Below, piece after piece: positions 51,438-62,060 of a DNA stretch of 64,000 nucleotides (position 1 is the stretch's first letter; each line of letters opens with the position of its first letter). The notes under the pieces were generated by a model. That model was not told the origin of the DNA, ran no database searches, and was given only the letters and a program-made list of their open reading frames with translations. Both the position numbers and the translations under genes were made by a program. The DNA lies in assembly GCF_038502225.1 (NCBI RefSeq), contig NC_091293.1:8984173-9048172 (forward strand), read 5' to 3'. The DNA is from Cherax quadricarinatus. Lineage: Eukaryota > Arthropoda > Malacostraca > Decapoda > Parastacidae.

Positions 51438-51509
51438 GCCATGTCAGGCAAGGTGGGACGTATGGAGGCTAGCTGTGGGATTTACAAGGATAACTCCTGA
51501 TCAAAGAGG
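51081..51509. repeat. Nested inverted repeat with (TA)n arms
   Basis: Outer arms 51,081-51,158 and 51,433-51,509 (about 77 bp, a few mismatches; CCTCTTTGATCAGGAGTTAT against its complement). Inside are (TA)n at 51,155-51,238 and 51,347-51,436. Inner arms are a perfect 27 bp at 51,257-51,283 and 51,299-51,325 (AAGCGCTTTCGTGACTACTC). The whole 429 bp can fold into one long hairpin. Confidence 0.9.
51291..51330 (+). ncRNA. Degenerate hammerhead-like motif (second type)
   Basis: CCTTGATAATGTGAGTAGTC followed by ACGAAAGCGCTTGG can be read as a hammerhead: stem I CC/GG, a core TTGATAA in place of CTGATGA, stem II GTGA/TCAC, GAAA, and a self-complementary stem III core AGCGCT. Core positions differ from consensus, so activity is doubtful. 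The inverted copy lies at 51,257-51,283. Confidence 0.3.
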
Positions 51510-51510
51510 T

Positions 51511-53476
51511 AGGGCTAGTGCAAGTATGAGTAGTGGGGGGGGGGTTGAAGAGGGTTGGAATAGTTTTAAATATGCGGTATTAGAATGTTAGGCAGAAGTT
51601 TATGGTTATAGGAGGGTGGGTTCAGGAGGAAAGAGGAGTGATTGGTGGAATGATGAAGTAAAGGGTGTGATAAAAGAGAAAAAGGTATCTTATGAGAGGC
51701 TTTTACAAAGCAGAAGTGTTATAAGAAGAGCAGAGTATACGAAGAGTAAAAGAAAGGTGAAGAGAGTGATGAGAGAGTGAAAGAGGAGAGCAGATGATAG
51801 AGTGGGAGAGGCACTGTCAAGAAATTTTAATGAAAATAAGAAAAAAAATGGAGTTAGTTGGGGAGATGGAGCTTTTGGGTAGATGGTGGGAATATTTTGA
51901 GGAACTTTTAAATGTCAATGAAGAAAGGGAGGCGGTAATTTCATGCACTGGCCAGGGAAGTATACCATCTTTTAAGAGTGAAGAAGAGCAGGATGTAAGT
52001 GTGGGGGAGGTGCGTGAGGCATTACGTAGAATGAAAGGGGGTAAAGCAGCTGGAACTGATGGGATAATGACAGAAATGTTAAAAGCAGGGGGGGGGACAT
52101 AGTGTTGGAGTGGTTGGTATTTTTGTTTAATAGATGTGTGAAAGAGGGGAAGGTACCTAGGGATTGGCAGAGAGCACGTATAGTTCCTTTATATAAAGGG
52201 AAAGGGGACAAAAGAGATTGTAAAAATTATAGAGGAATTATTTTACTGAGTATACCAGGAAAAGTGTACGGTAGGGTTATTATTGAAAGAATTAGAGGCA
52301 AGACAGAATGTAGGATTGTGGATGAGCAAGGAGGTTTTAGAGTGGGTAGGGGATGTATATATCAGGTGTTTACATTGAAGCATATATGTGAACAGTATTT
52401 AGATAAAGGTAGGGAAGTTTTCATTGCATTTATGGATTTAGAAAAGACATATGATAGAGTGGATAGGGGAGCAATGTGGCAGATGTTGCAAGTATATGGA
52501 ATAGATAGTAAGTTACTAAATGCTGTAAATAGTTTTTATGAGGATAGTGAGGCTCAGGTTAGGGTGTGTAGAAGAGAGGGAGACTACTTCCCGGTAAAAG
52601 TAGGTCTTAGACAGGGATGTGTAATGTCACCATGGATGTTTAATTAATATATTTATAGATGGTGTTCTGAAAGAAGTAAATGCTAGGGTGTTCGGGAGAG
52701 GGGTGGGATTAAATTATGGGGAATCAAATACAAAATGGGAATTGACACAGTTACTTTTGGCTGATGATACTGTGCTTATGGGAGATTCTAAAGAAAAATT
52801 GCAAAGGTTAGTGGATGAGTTTGGGAGAGTGTGTAAAGGTAGAAAGTTGAAAGTGAACATAGAAAAGAGTAAGGTGATGAGGGTATCAAATGATTTAGAT
52901 AAAGAAAAATTGGATATCAAATTGAAGGGGAGGAGTATGGAAGAAGTGAATGTTTCCAGATAATTGGGAGTTGACATGTCAGTGGATGGATTTATGAAGG
53001 ATGAGGTTAATCATAGAATTGATGAAGGAAAAAAGGTAAGTGTTGCGTTGAGGTATATGTGGAGACAAATAACGTTATCTATGGAGGCAAAGAAGGGAAT
53101 GTATGAAAGTATAATTGTACCAGCGCTCTTATATGCGTGTGAAGCTTGGATTATAACTGGTGCAGCGAGGAGACGGTTGGAGGCAGTGGAGATGTCCTGT
53201 CTAAGGGCAATGTGTGGTGTAAATATTATGCAGAAAATTCGGAGTGTGAAAATTAGGAGAAGGTGTGGAGTTATTAAAAGTATTAGTCAGAGGGCAGAAG
53301 AGGGGTTGTTGAGGTGGTTTGGTCATTTAGAGAGAATGGATCAAAGTAGAATGACATGGAGAGCGTATAAATCTGTAGGGGAAGGAAGGCGGGGTAGGGG
53401 TCGTCCTCGAAAAGGTTGGAGGGAGAGGGTAAAGAAGGTTTTGTGGGCGAGGGGCTTGGACTTCCAGCAAGCATGA
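51511..53476 (+). pseudogene. RTE copy 7 RT, broken
   Basis: The linker (SDWWNDEVKGVIKEKK) has stops at 51,589 and 51,780 and a deletion near 51,850. A G-run shift near 52,095 (LKAGGGT) precedes VPRDWQRARIVPLYKGKGDK, ADEQGGFR-like VDEQGGFRVGRG, AFMDLEKTYDRVDRGAMWQM and GLRQGCVMSPWMFN. A shift near 52,645, FADD changed to LADD (52,756-52,770), and a TAA near 52,962 follow. The C-terminus is open to 53,476 (GRPRKGWRERVKKVLWARGL). Confidence 0.87.
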
Positions 53477-53845
53477 GCGTGCTAGATAGGAGTGAATGGA
53501 GACGAATGGTATTTGGGACCTGACGATCTGTTGGAGTGTGAGCAGGGTAATATTTAGTGAAGGGATTCAGGGAAACAGGTTATTTTTATATAGCCGGACT
53601 TGAGTCCTGGAAATGGGAAGTACAATGCCTGCACTTTAAAGGAGGGGGTTGGGATATTGGCAGTTTGGAGGGATATGCTGTGTATCTATACGTATATGCT
53701 TGTAAACTGTTGTATTCTGAGCACCTCTGCAAAAACAGTGATTATGTGTGAGTGAGGTGAAAGTGTTGAATGATGATGAAAGTATTTTCTTTTTGGGGAT
53801 TTTCTTTCTTGTTGGGTCACCCTGCTTCGGTGGGAGACGGCCGAC
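51511..53845 (+). mobile_element. RTE subfamily a copy 7, 5' truncated
   Basis: Begins in the linker after the endonuclease (ASMSSGGGVEEGWNSFK), directly at the edge of the inverted repeat, and runs through RT to the subfamily-a 3' UTR (53,525-53,845) and (TA)n. Closest to the copy at 44.0-46.9 kb. Confidence 0.88.
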
Positions 53846-54230
<385 letters not shown>

Positions 54231-54233
<3 letters not shown>

Positions 54234-54665
54234 TAGTAGGTTGGTAGACAGCAACCGCCCAGGGAGGTACTATAAGTGAGTGTATAACGAAAGCCTGTAA
54301 TTGTTTTACATGATGGTAGGATTGCTGGTATATAATCTGTCTTATAAATATGCAAAATTACAGGTACGTCTTGCTACTTCTACTTACACTTAGGTCACAC
54401 TACACATACGTGTACAAGCATATATATACACACCCCTCTGGGTTTTCTTCTGTTTTCTTTCTAATTCTTGTTCTTGTTTATTTCCTCTTATCTCCATGGG
54501 GAAGTGGAACATTCTTCCTATGTAAGCCATGCGTGTCGTAAGAGGCGACTATGCCGGGAGCAAGGGGCTAGTAACCCCTTCTCCTGTATATATTACTAAA
54601 TTTATTCAGTTTTTTCTTTTGGGCCATGCCTCGGTGGGATATGGCTGGTATGTTGAAAGAAAGAA

Positions 54666-54668
<3 letters not shown>
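54231..54668 (+). mobile_element. Non-autonomous RTE derivative: 5' UTR joined to 3' tail
   Basis: Positions 54,231-54,600 match the RTE 5' UTR seen (inverted) at 12,850-13,230, from GGTAGTAGGTTGGTAGACAG to GGGGCTAGTAACCCCTTCTC. They join near 54,605 directly to the RTE 3' terminal block (TTTTGGGCCATGCCTCGGTG, then GATATGGCTGGTATGTTGAA) and (TA)n. All coding sequence is gone, giving a unit of about 440 bp with both element ends and (TA)n on both sides. Confidence 0.75.

Positions 54669-54737
<69 letters not shown>
54669..54737. repeat. (TA)n array
   Basis: Pure TA at the 3' end of the RTE derivative. Confidence 0.97.
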
Positions 54738-54740
<3 letters not shown>

Positions 54741-55239
54741 CAAAATAACAACGGGGGGAGCAGAATGATGGCTCTAGGCCTCTGGTGTTGCAATCAACAC
54801 ATCATCAGGAGCTTGCAAAATTGCAGAAAAGAGGAAGACCAAGCAAGTACGTTCCAAAGGACGTGTTCACTGGAGTGAGTGAGAGAAGGAGGGAGAGAGA
54901 GAGAGAGAAAAGGATACAGGAAGTGCCCCCAGGCACACCAACACCCACACCCAGAAGGATGAATATTATAGCATTAGAAAAATCCCACAAGCATTGATAT
55001 TGCAACAGCCTAAATGAAATTAACTTGGCAATAATAAAAAATTCGGCCACATCCCGCTATGATATTGGTAACTTTATGTACATAAATATATTGTCAGTGA
55101 TATAGATCTCACTGGCAATTATGGGGCAGCCACCCACAGGACAGCGTGTCCATTTAAAGGGAGAGGGACGAGAAAACAGTAACATTAAAAGGGGAGACTT
55201 CTAAAAGTTATGTAAAAGAAACGGGGCTCGTTAAAATAA
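54738..55239. other. Spacer with a short (GA)n, no gene recognised
   Basis: GA-rich tract at 54,888-54,911. Positions 55,060-55,130 resemble the complement of 55,857-55,905, a partial inverted duplication of the start of the Penelope-like frame. Otherwise no signal. Confidence 0.45.
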
Positions 55240-55905
55240 ACTCATTTAAACATGGAGGCATCTGTAATAACAAGGAAAACGGCCCCAGTTATTCAACCCA
55301 CATAATTCTGAGGCAAACTCTTGCTCAACCTTTAGAAACTGCACGAAAAATAGCCCAACTAAACACACATCTAATTTGAACAACTCATCACTGATATTGT
55401 ACAATGAATGCTTATTATGCTTAATAATTACTTATTCTATAATATTCCTTTCAAGCCTTGAGGAACAAGGGAAGATGACTCTTGCTTCCCACTAATTTGC
55501 TTGGTTATTACAAGCTCTAATACAGTTGATTATTGCATTTGACTCCTGTGCTATACATATCGAGTAATAGTGTTGGGAAATTCTCACCTCTAATGGTTTT
55601 TCCATTTGTCCTAATTAGGACAGATTGCAACCATTGCAACCAACTCTGTAGACACCACCAACACGTTGTTGTGGTGAATTCTTTATCAAGATGCTTCTAA
55701 CACTCCGTGAATTTTTAAATACTACTTGTATATTAAATCTACTAAGAGCATTTGGCAGGATAGATAAATTCTTGTTGTATGGGAGGACCAGCACATTCTT
55801 GGTCTGAGGTGTTATCATAGGTTCTGTTCTATAATAAGTTTTCTTAGCTATCCCATAATTTCCAGTGACTTCTATATCACATGTATATAAAGTTACTGAT
55901 ATCAT
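55240..55905 (-). pseudogene. Penelope-like element: RT-to-endonuclease linker and GIY-YIG domain, broken
   Basis: On the minus strand NVLVLPYNKNLSILPNALSR, FNIQVVFKNSRSVRSILI and GGVYRVGCNGC are the linker and the GIY-YIG entry of a Penelope-like element. After a stop at 55,612-55,614 the domain continues: LGQMEKPLEVRISQH (Arg and His of the active site), NAIINCIRACNNQAN, RVIFPCSSRLERNIIE (catalytic Glu) and LYNISDELFKLD, with further stops near 55,492 and 55,438. GIY-YIG fused downstream of RT is diagnostic of Penelope-like elements. The RT itself is not in the window. Confidence 0.75.
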
Positions 55906-56054
55906 AGAGTGGTCACAACAATATAAATACTGATTGTGGAGGCTAGTACATCAAATGGGGATTAGAATGAAATTAGCTCAGAGGCACCCACACCACCACA
56001 AGTCCTTGGATCAAGGTAAAACACTTAGTTCTGCTGGGTGCTTGATTCATGCAT
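55906..56054. other. Short spacer, nothing recognised
   Basis: No coding frame or repeat. Confidence 0.45.
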
Positions 56055-56150
56055 GATTGTGTGGTCCAGTGGGTCAGAGCATCATGTAATTTTTGCTCAC
56101 CACGAAGCAGGGCCAAAACGACATGGGTTCAAATCCTCGCCTAGTCGCAT

Positions 56151-56156
<6 letters not shown>
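56055..56156 (+). mobile_element. tRNA-derived SINE head (family 2 relative)
   Basis: A box TGGTCCAGTGG at 56,062-56,072 and B box GGTTCAAATCC at 56,126-56,136. The interval contains the same layout as the family-2 SINE at 13,990-14,326. The 3' side runs into (TA)n. Confidence 0.75.

Positions 56157-56246
<90 letters not shown>
56157..56246. repeat. (TA)n array
   Basis: Pure TA between a SINE head and a palindrome. Confidence 0.97.
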
Positions 56247-56249
<3 letters not shown>

Positions 56250-56450
56250 AATTCGCAAGAGCAGGCGAAATATACACGAACACTGATCTCTGGCTGAAGG
56301 AGACTTGAACCTACCAACCTTGGAACAATGTACGCAGTGCTTTACCAATCTACCCACACTGCGTACCTTGTTCCAAGGTTCGTAGGTTCGAGTCTCCTTC
56401 AGCGAGAGATCAGTGTTCGTGTATATTTCCCCTGCTCTTGCGAATTCCTT
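56247..56450. repeat. Palindrome of SINE family 3, arms of about 93 bp
   Basis: The left arm 56,247-56,339 (AAGGAATTCGCAAGAGCAGG to GGAACAATGTACGCAGTG) is complementary, with few mismatches, to the right arm 56,357-56,450. The spacer is 17 bp. Each arm carries the B-box region also found at 43,259-43,553, so two copies of a tRNA-derived unit lie head to head, with (TA)n outside both ends. Confidence 0.92.
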
Positions 56451-57106
<656 letters not shown>

Positions 57107-58490
57107 TTTATTACATAATATGGTACAGAAGATTTAAGAGATACATTGTTGATATAAAGGTGGCATATACGGTACATGTTGTTACGTGTGTATCACCGAT
57201 TATAAGGCGAAAATCTCATCCAGCTCCTCAGAGCTGGGGCGTGTGCCCAAAATGCAGCAGGCATTACCCCTTTGAACAGCCACACTGAGCTGCTGGAACA
57301 GGAAACTAGCTGCCCTGGGATCCCTAGTTACCCTGATGAGTCTTTTTCCCAGCTCCTTAAGGAATTTAGATGCACTCTTTCCCCATGAGCCAAGGGTCTC
57401 TGAGCCTATGGGAACAAACATATAATGATGGGCAAGTTCTCCATATTTTCTAGACTTTTGGGACTCCCTGAAGCTGGCAGCTGCCCCTCCTTCCTCCCTG
57501 GTGTATTGGAGATAGGTATCAGCCAAGGTAGATGCACATGTATAGTCCCACACCACCTGCTTCCCATCTGTCCAGGCTTGAAGGGTGATACCATCTGGAC
57601 GCTTCTGGCTGCCATCAGATCTGCATAGTTGGGGTGGCTCCCTTACTGCTGGGCATCCAGCTGTTGTGAGGCTCCTCTTGATAATGTTATTAACCTCCTC
57701 ATGTCTTGCAATCTTTCCCTCGGATTTACGGCACACAAGACCATGGTACCCGAATTGGTCTGCTGCTTCACTGCCACTAATACACCTGTGTTCGGCGAGA
57801 ATAGGGGCGGCAAGTCGAAGGGCAACACCGATGCGGATGGTCTGTGGGTCGAGGCGTGTGCCAAGACTGGAGTTGGGAACAGCCAACAGAAAGTCCCCAG
57901 CATGAGGGGCTCTCACTGCCAGGAGGCGGGCTCTATCCTTCCCTGACACACTCTGAAGCATTGTTGAGGCTATATTTTCCATTATTGGACCATCCCAGTG
58001 CGATTGTTTGTAGTTGTTGGGGGTGCAGGTCTGGTTTCTGAGCCCGTTAGATTATCCCAGATCATTGCTCCGTCAATGAATTTTTGGTCCTGGACTCCAA
58101 TCTTGTCCCTAAGATGTTCAGGGAGAATCGCTGCTACAAGCTCTCTGGATGCAATACACGAGGACAGAAAAGCAGGTAACGCAATCTGTGATGACTTGCG
58201 GACACCAATGCCTCCTAGTCTGACTGGAAGTGTAGCTTGGTTCCACTGCCCGTCTTCTAGAGTAAGGTTAAGTACTTTCGTAAAAATCTGCCTCAGAATA
58301 CTGTCATATTCGTGCAGTATAGGGTTATCATATGAAGGTCCACATCTTAGGAAATATGTCAACCTGGGCAGACTCAAGCACTTTGTGAGAAGGTACAAGG
58401 CATCGTGGGTGTCCGGATTGCTTATTCGTTGTTCCATTCTCCTTAACTCTTCCAATTTCTTCCTGAGAATTGTGTCAATGGCATTGCTTC
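57107..58490 (-). pseudogene. RT thumb plus C-terminal restriction-like domain (copy 2)
   Basis: From the truncated end at (TA)n (58,490), minus strand: [60 protein letters not shown] and LPAFLSSCIASRELV, a post-palm RT region. A frame switch near 58,010 leads into HWDGPIMENIASTMLQSV and then LLAVRAPHAGDFLLAVPNSS, an RPDG...WDYT pair (KRPDGITLQAWTDGK, VVWDYTCASTLADTY), MFVPIGSETLGSWG and CCILGTRPSSEELDEIFAL to the stop at 57,200. I infer a PD-(D/E)xK-like fold from the PD and D-x-T spacing. The 3' UTR (57,107-57,199) matches 2,086-2,158. Confidence 0.75.
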
Positions 58491-58970
<480 letters not shown>

Positions 58971-59093
58971 TAAATAAATATATGAATGTATGTATAATCT
59001 AGAATTGCGACTAAAGCCAAAAATTGCAGCCATTTGTAGGTAACACGATATTTGGGGAATGTGCAACATCCATGTCTGAATTTCCAATTATTC

Positions 59094-60270
59094 GAAGATA
59101 CCTGGACAAATTGTCACTGGGGTCAGAAGATACCTGGACAAATTGTCACTGGGGTCAGAAGATACCTGGACAAATTGTCACTGGGGTCAGAAGATACCTG
59201 GACAAATTGTCACTGGGGTCAGAAGATACCTGGACAAATTGTCACTGGGGTCAGAAGATACCTGGGTCACTTGGGTCAGAAGATACCTGGACAAATTGTC
59301 ACTGGGGTCAGAAGATACACAAATTGTCACTGGGGTCAGAAGATACTTGGACAAATTGTCACTGGGGTCAGAAGATACCTGGACAAATTGTCACTGGGGT
59401 CAGAAGATACCTGGACAAATTGTCACTGGGGTCAGAAGATACTTGGACAAATTGTCACTGGGGTCAGAAGATACCTGGACAAATTGTCACTGGGGTCAGA
59501 AGATACTTGGACAAATTGTCACTGGGGTCAGAAGATACCTGGACAAATTGTCACTGGGGTCAGAAGATACCTGGACAAATTGTCACTGGGGTCAGAGGAT
59601 ACCTGGACAAATTGTCACTGGGGTCAGAGGATACTTGGACAAATTGTCACTGGGGTCAGAAGATACCTGGACAAATTGTCACTGGGGTCAGAGGATACCT
59701 GGACAAATTGTCACTGGGGTCAGAGGATACCTGGACAAATTGTCACTGGGGTCAGAAGATACCTGGACAAATTGTCACTGGGGTCAGAGGATACCTGGAC
59801 AAATTGTCACTGGGGTCAGAGGATACCTGGACAAATTTTCACTGGGGTCAGAAGATACCTGGACAAATTGTCACTGGGGTCAGAAAATACCTGGACAAAT
59901 TGTCACTGGGGTCAGAAGATACCTGGACAAATTGTCACTGGGGTCAGAAGATACCTGGACAAATTGTCACTGGGGTCAGAAGATACCTGGACAAATTGTC
60001 ACTGGGGTCAGAAGATACCTGGACAAATTGTCACTGGGGTCAGAAGATACCTGGACAAATTGTCACTGGGGTCAGAGGATACCTGGACAAATTGTCACTG
60101 GGGTCAGAAGATACCTGGACAAATTGTCACTGGGGTCAGAAGATACCTGGACAAATTGTCACTGGGGTCAGAAGATACCTGGACAAATTGTCACTGGGGT
60201 CAGAAGATACCTGGATAAATTGTCACTGGGGTCAGAGGATACCTGGACAAATTGTCACTGGGGTCAGAAG
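59094..60270. repeat. Minisatellite, 32-bp unit, about 37 copies
   Basis: The unit is GAAGATACCTGG ACAAATTGTCACTGGGGTCA (32 bp). Variants are CTTGG for CCTGG and GAGGAT for GAAGAT, plus two shortened units at 59,262-59,315. Because 32 is not divisible by three, all three plus frames cycle with a 32-residue peptide period and stay open. These are not proteins. Confidence 0.97.
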
Positions 60271-60289
60271 AGAGTCGGATGAATTTCTC

Positions 60290-60530
60290 TACGAATAAAT
60301 GCAATGTAATACACTGAGTACAGTGTTCATACGGGTACAAGTTATCAGGAAACTCTCTCATAGAGACAGAGGACGTGAAAGACTTTGGAATAGTCACAAA
60401 CAATGATCTACAATATACTAAGCAATGGTTTACTACAAACAAGGTTAGAGACAGCTTGCTTCATAGCAAGAAAATTCTAGCACAAAATTCTTGAAACAAT
60501 ATTGACACTACAGAGCTCACCAGACTTTAT
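60290..60530 (+). pseudogene. RT thumb fragment of a CR1/L2-like element
   Basis: TNKCNVIH, then (after a shift) ETEDVKDFGIVTNNDLQYTK and NKVRDSLLHSK, a stop and ELTRLYL. This corresponds to the NxxKCxVMH...EKDLGVxxxxxLxxTxQ...LYxxLVRP segment of CR1-type RTs. About 80 codons, heavily mutated, ending at the inverted repeat. Confidence 0.6.
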
Positions 60531-60566
60531 CTTGAAGATTGAGACACTTATGCAGCATATGGGAAT

Positions 60567-60615
60567 CTTTATTCAGGAAACGTTTCGCCACACAGTGGCT
60601 TCATCAGTCCAATAC
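60567..60615 (-). ncRNA. Hammerhead-ribozyme-like motif, left arm (minus strand)
   Basis: Exact mirror of the motif in the right arm: core CTGATGA at 60,601-60,607 on the minus strand, stem II GCC/GGC and GAAA. The structural reading is given under the plus-strand copy. Confidence 0.6.
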
Positions 60616-60627
60616 GCCTTCCTCTTT

Positions 60628-60676
60628 GTATTGGACTGATGAAGCCACTGTGTGGCGAAACGTTTCCTGAATAAAG
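60628..60676 (+). ncRNA. Type I hammerhead-ribozyme-like motif, right arm
   Basis: The order matches a type I hammerhead: 5' stem I TATTGGA, conserved CTGATGA (60,636-60,642), stem II GCC-ACTGTGT-GGC, GAAA (60,657-60,660), a minimal self-complementary stem III core ACGT, then TCC pairing with GGA and AATA pairing with TATT across a 2-nt bulge to close stem I. The predicted cut lies between 60,664 and 60,665. One extra A separates CTGATGA from stem II; a similar extra residue is known in a viroid hammerhead. With no stem III loop it would have to work as a dimer, as proposed for Penelope-type hammerheads. Activity is untested. Confidence 0.65.
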
Positions 60677-60711
60677 ATTCCCATATGCTGCATAAGTGTC
60701 TCAATCTTCAA

Positions 60712-62060
60712 CTTGTCGGTTTTTCAAACCATTCATCACAGACTTCATCTTCAATATGCTGTCCAGTTCTCTTCACTTTATTGCATAAAAGACATAGACA
60801 AATTTAAGAGCAATGTAACTTATCCTATCACCTAACATGTTTTTCTCTCAGAAAAAAGAGACTTCAAAAGGATCAAATACACACCTTTAAGATATTAAAC
60901 CCCTTTGATAGTCTCACGAGAATCTTCTTTTTAAATATAATGTGATATAATTACATGTATCAATACTACGAAACTTTGTGGTGTGAGGTTGAGCACGAAT
61001 GTTGGTAAGAAGCACTTTTAAAACAGTTCTGGGGGAACTAGAACAATTTTACTACAGAAAATGAGAGTGCCAGATTAATTTAGTCTTATAGGATTGGCTG
61101 GACATTCTTGGCAAACATAGAATTCATTTTGTAAAAGTTTTCTTTATGCAGTGGCCATCGGTATTTCAAAAGCAAGTACAATAGTCAACGCTTGTTGTAC
61201 CTGACTGTAACTAAAGTTACCAGTCAAAGATCAACCTGGCGATCAAAGGTGAAACAAACGCAGAAGGGTAATCTTTTCTTTATCCCTATATTCCTTCACC
61301 AAAATATGTACAGGATTTCGGAGTTAAATCAACAGTATAACAATAATAAGCCAAAAGCAAAGAGCCACACATATCAAGAAGTTTACACTTTAGAACAGAA
61401 GAGAGTACAAGTATACCAGACCAGCTTGAGTGAGCGCTGCCCCACAGCCACGTGGTCATGGACAACATTACCTCGGCTGGTAGGGTCAACTCTCTCACTA
61501 TTGGTTGACTGAACTGGACAATTAATAGAGCACTGAGGCCCCAGAACTGCTTATTCGGAATTGCCAGTTGGCTGGTCGAGAGGGAATGCCAGTGAATAAA
61601 CTACAATGTACTCGCCACACATCCCAACCGGTATCCAATGTTTGCTGCCAAGCTTCTCTGAATATTTGACTTTATCTGCTTACCTGTGGTGTACCTGCTA
61701 AAAATAGAACTACTGGTTTCTAGAAGTAGATAATAGTAGTACAGTCTCTCCAATAAATTTAATGCCTTTTTGGCACAGTACCGTATGTGTTCTTCTGTTT
61801 CCTGCCACTTGTGACTAGAGAGAGAGAAGGGTTAAGGATGGATAATATTATATAATCCCTAATCGAGATAGAAAAAGATAGTCCTGAGCAGATAGCCTCA
61901 GTGTTGACTCAACTCTCGCATTTGCCTTTCTCACGTACTCCTCTGTTATTCCCTCTTCAGCAACGATTCCAGGCAGATTCTATTTTGGACTCATCCTTCA
62001 AGTTCATTCTGATATCTCCTCCCAGGCTTTGACTCTTTCTCTTCCCATAGATTATTATTA
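60712..62060. other. Unassigned sequence, no gene recognised
   Basis: The first 50 bases continue the repeat beyond the hammerhead arm. The remainder has no frame above about 106 codons; the frame at 61,192-61,512 shows no recognisable motif. No tandem repeat is seen. Confidence 0.5.

Larger units (their letters stand above)
60532..60711. repeat. Perfect 84-bp inverted repeat with 12-bp spacer
   Basis: Arms 60,532-60,615 and 60,628-60,711 are exact reverse complements over 84 bp (TTGAAGATTGAGACACTTAT onward to GTCCAATAC), with spacer GCCTTCCTCTTT. Each arm contains the hammerhead-like module. Confidence 0.97.

Noticed and set aside
59024..60298. Three overlapping frames of about 380-420 codons encoding a repeat protein
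   Set aside because: All three come from the 32-bp minisatellite, whose unit length makes every frame cycle without stops.
61192..61512. 106-codon frame as a possible host gene
   Set aside because: No recognised domain, no splice or promoter context; fits chance expectation for this stretch.
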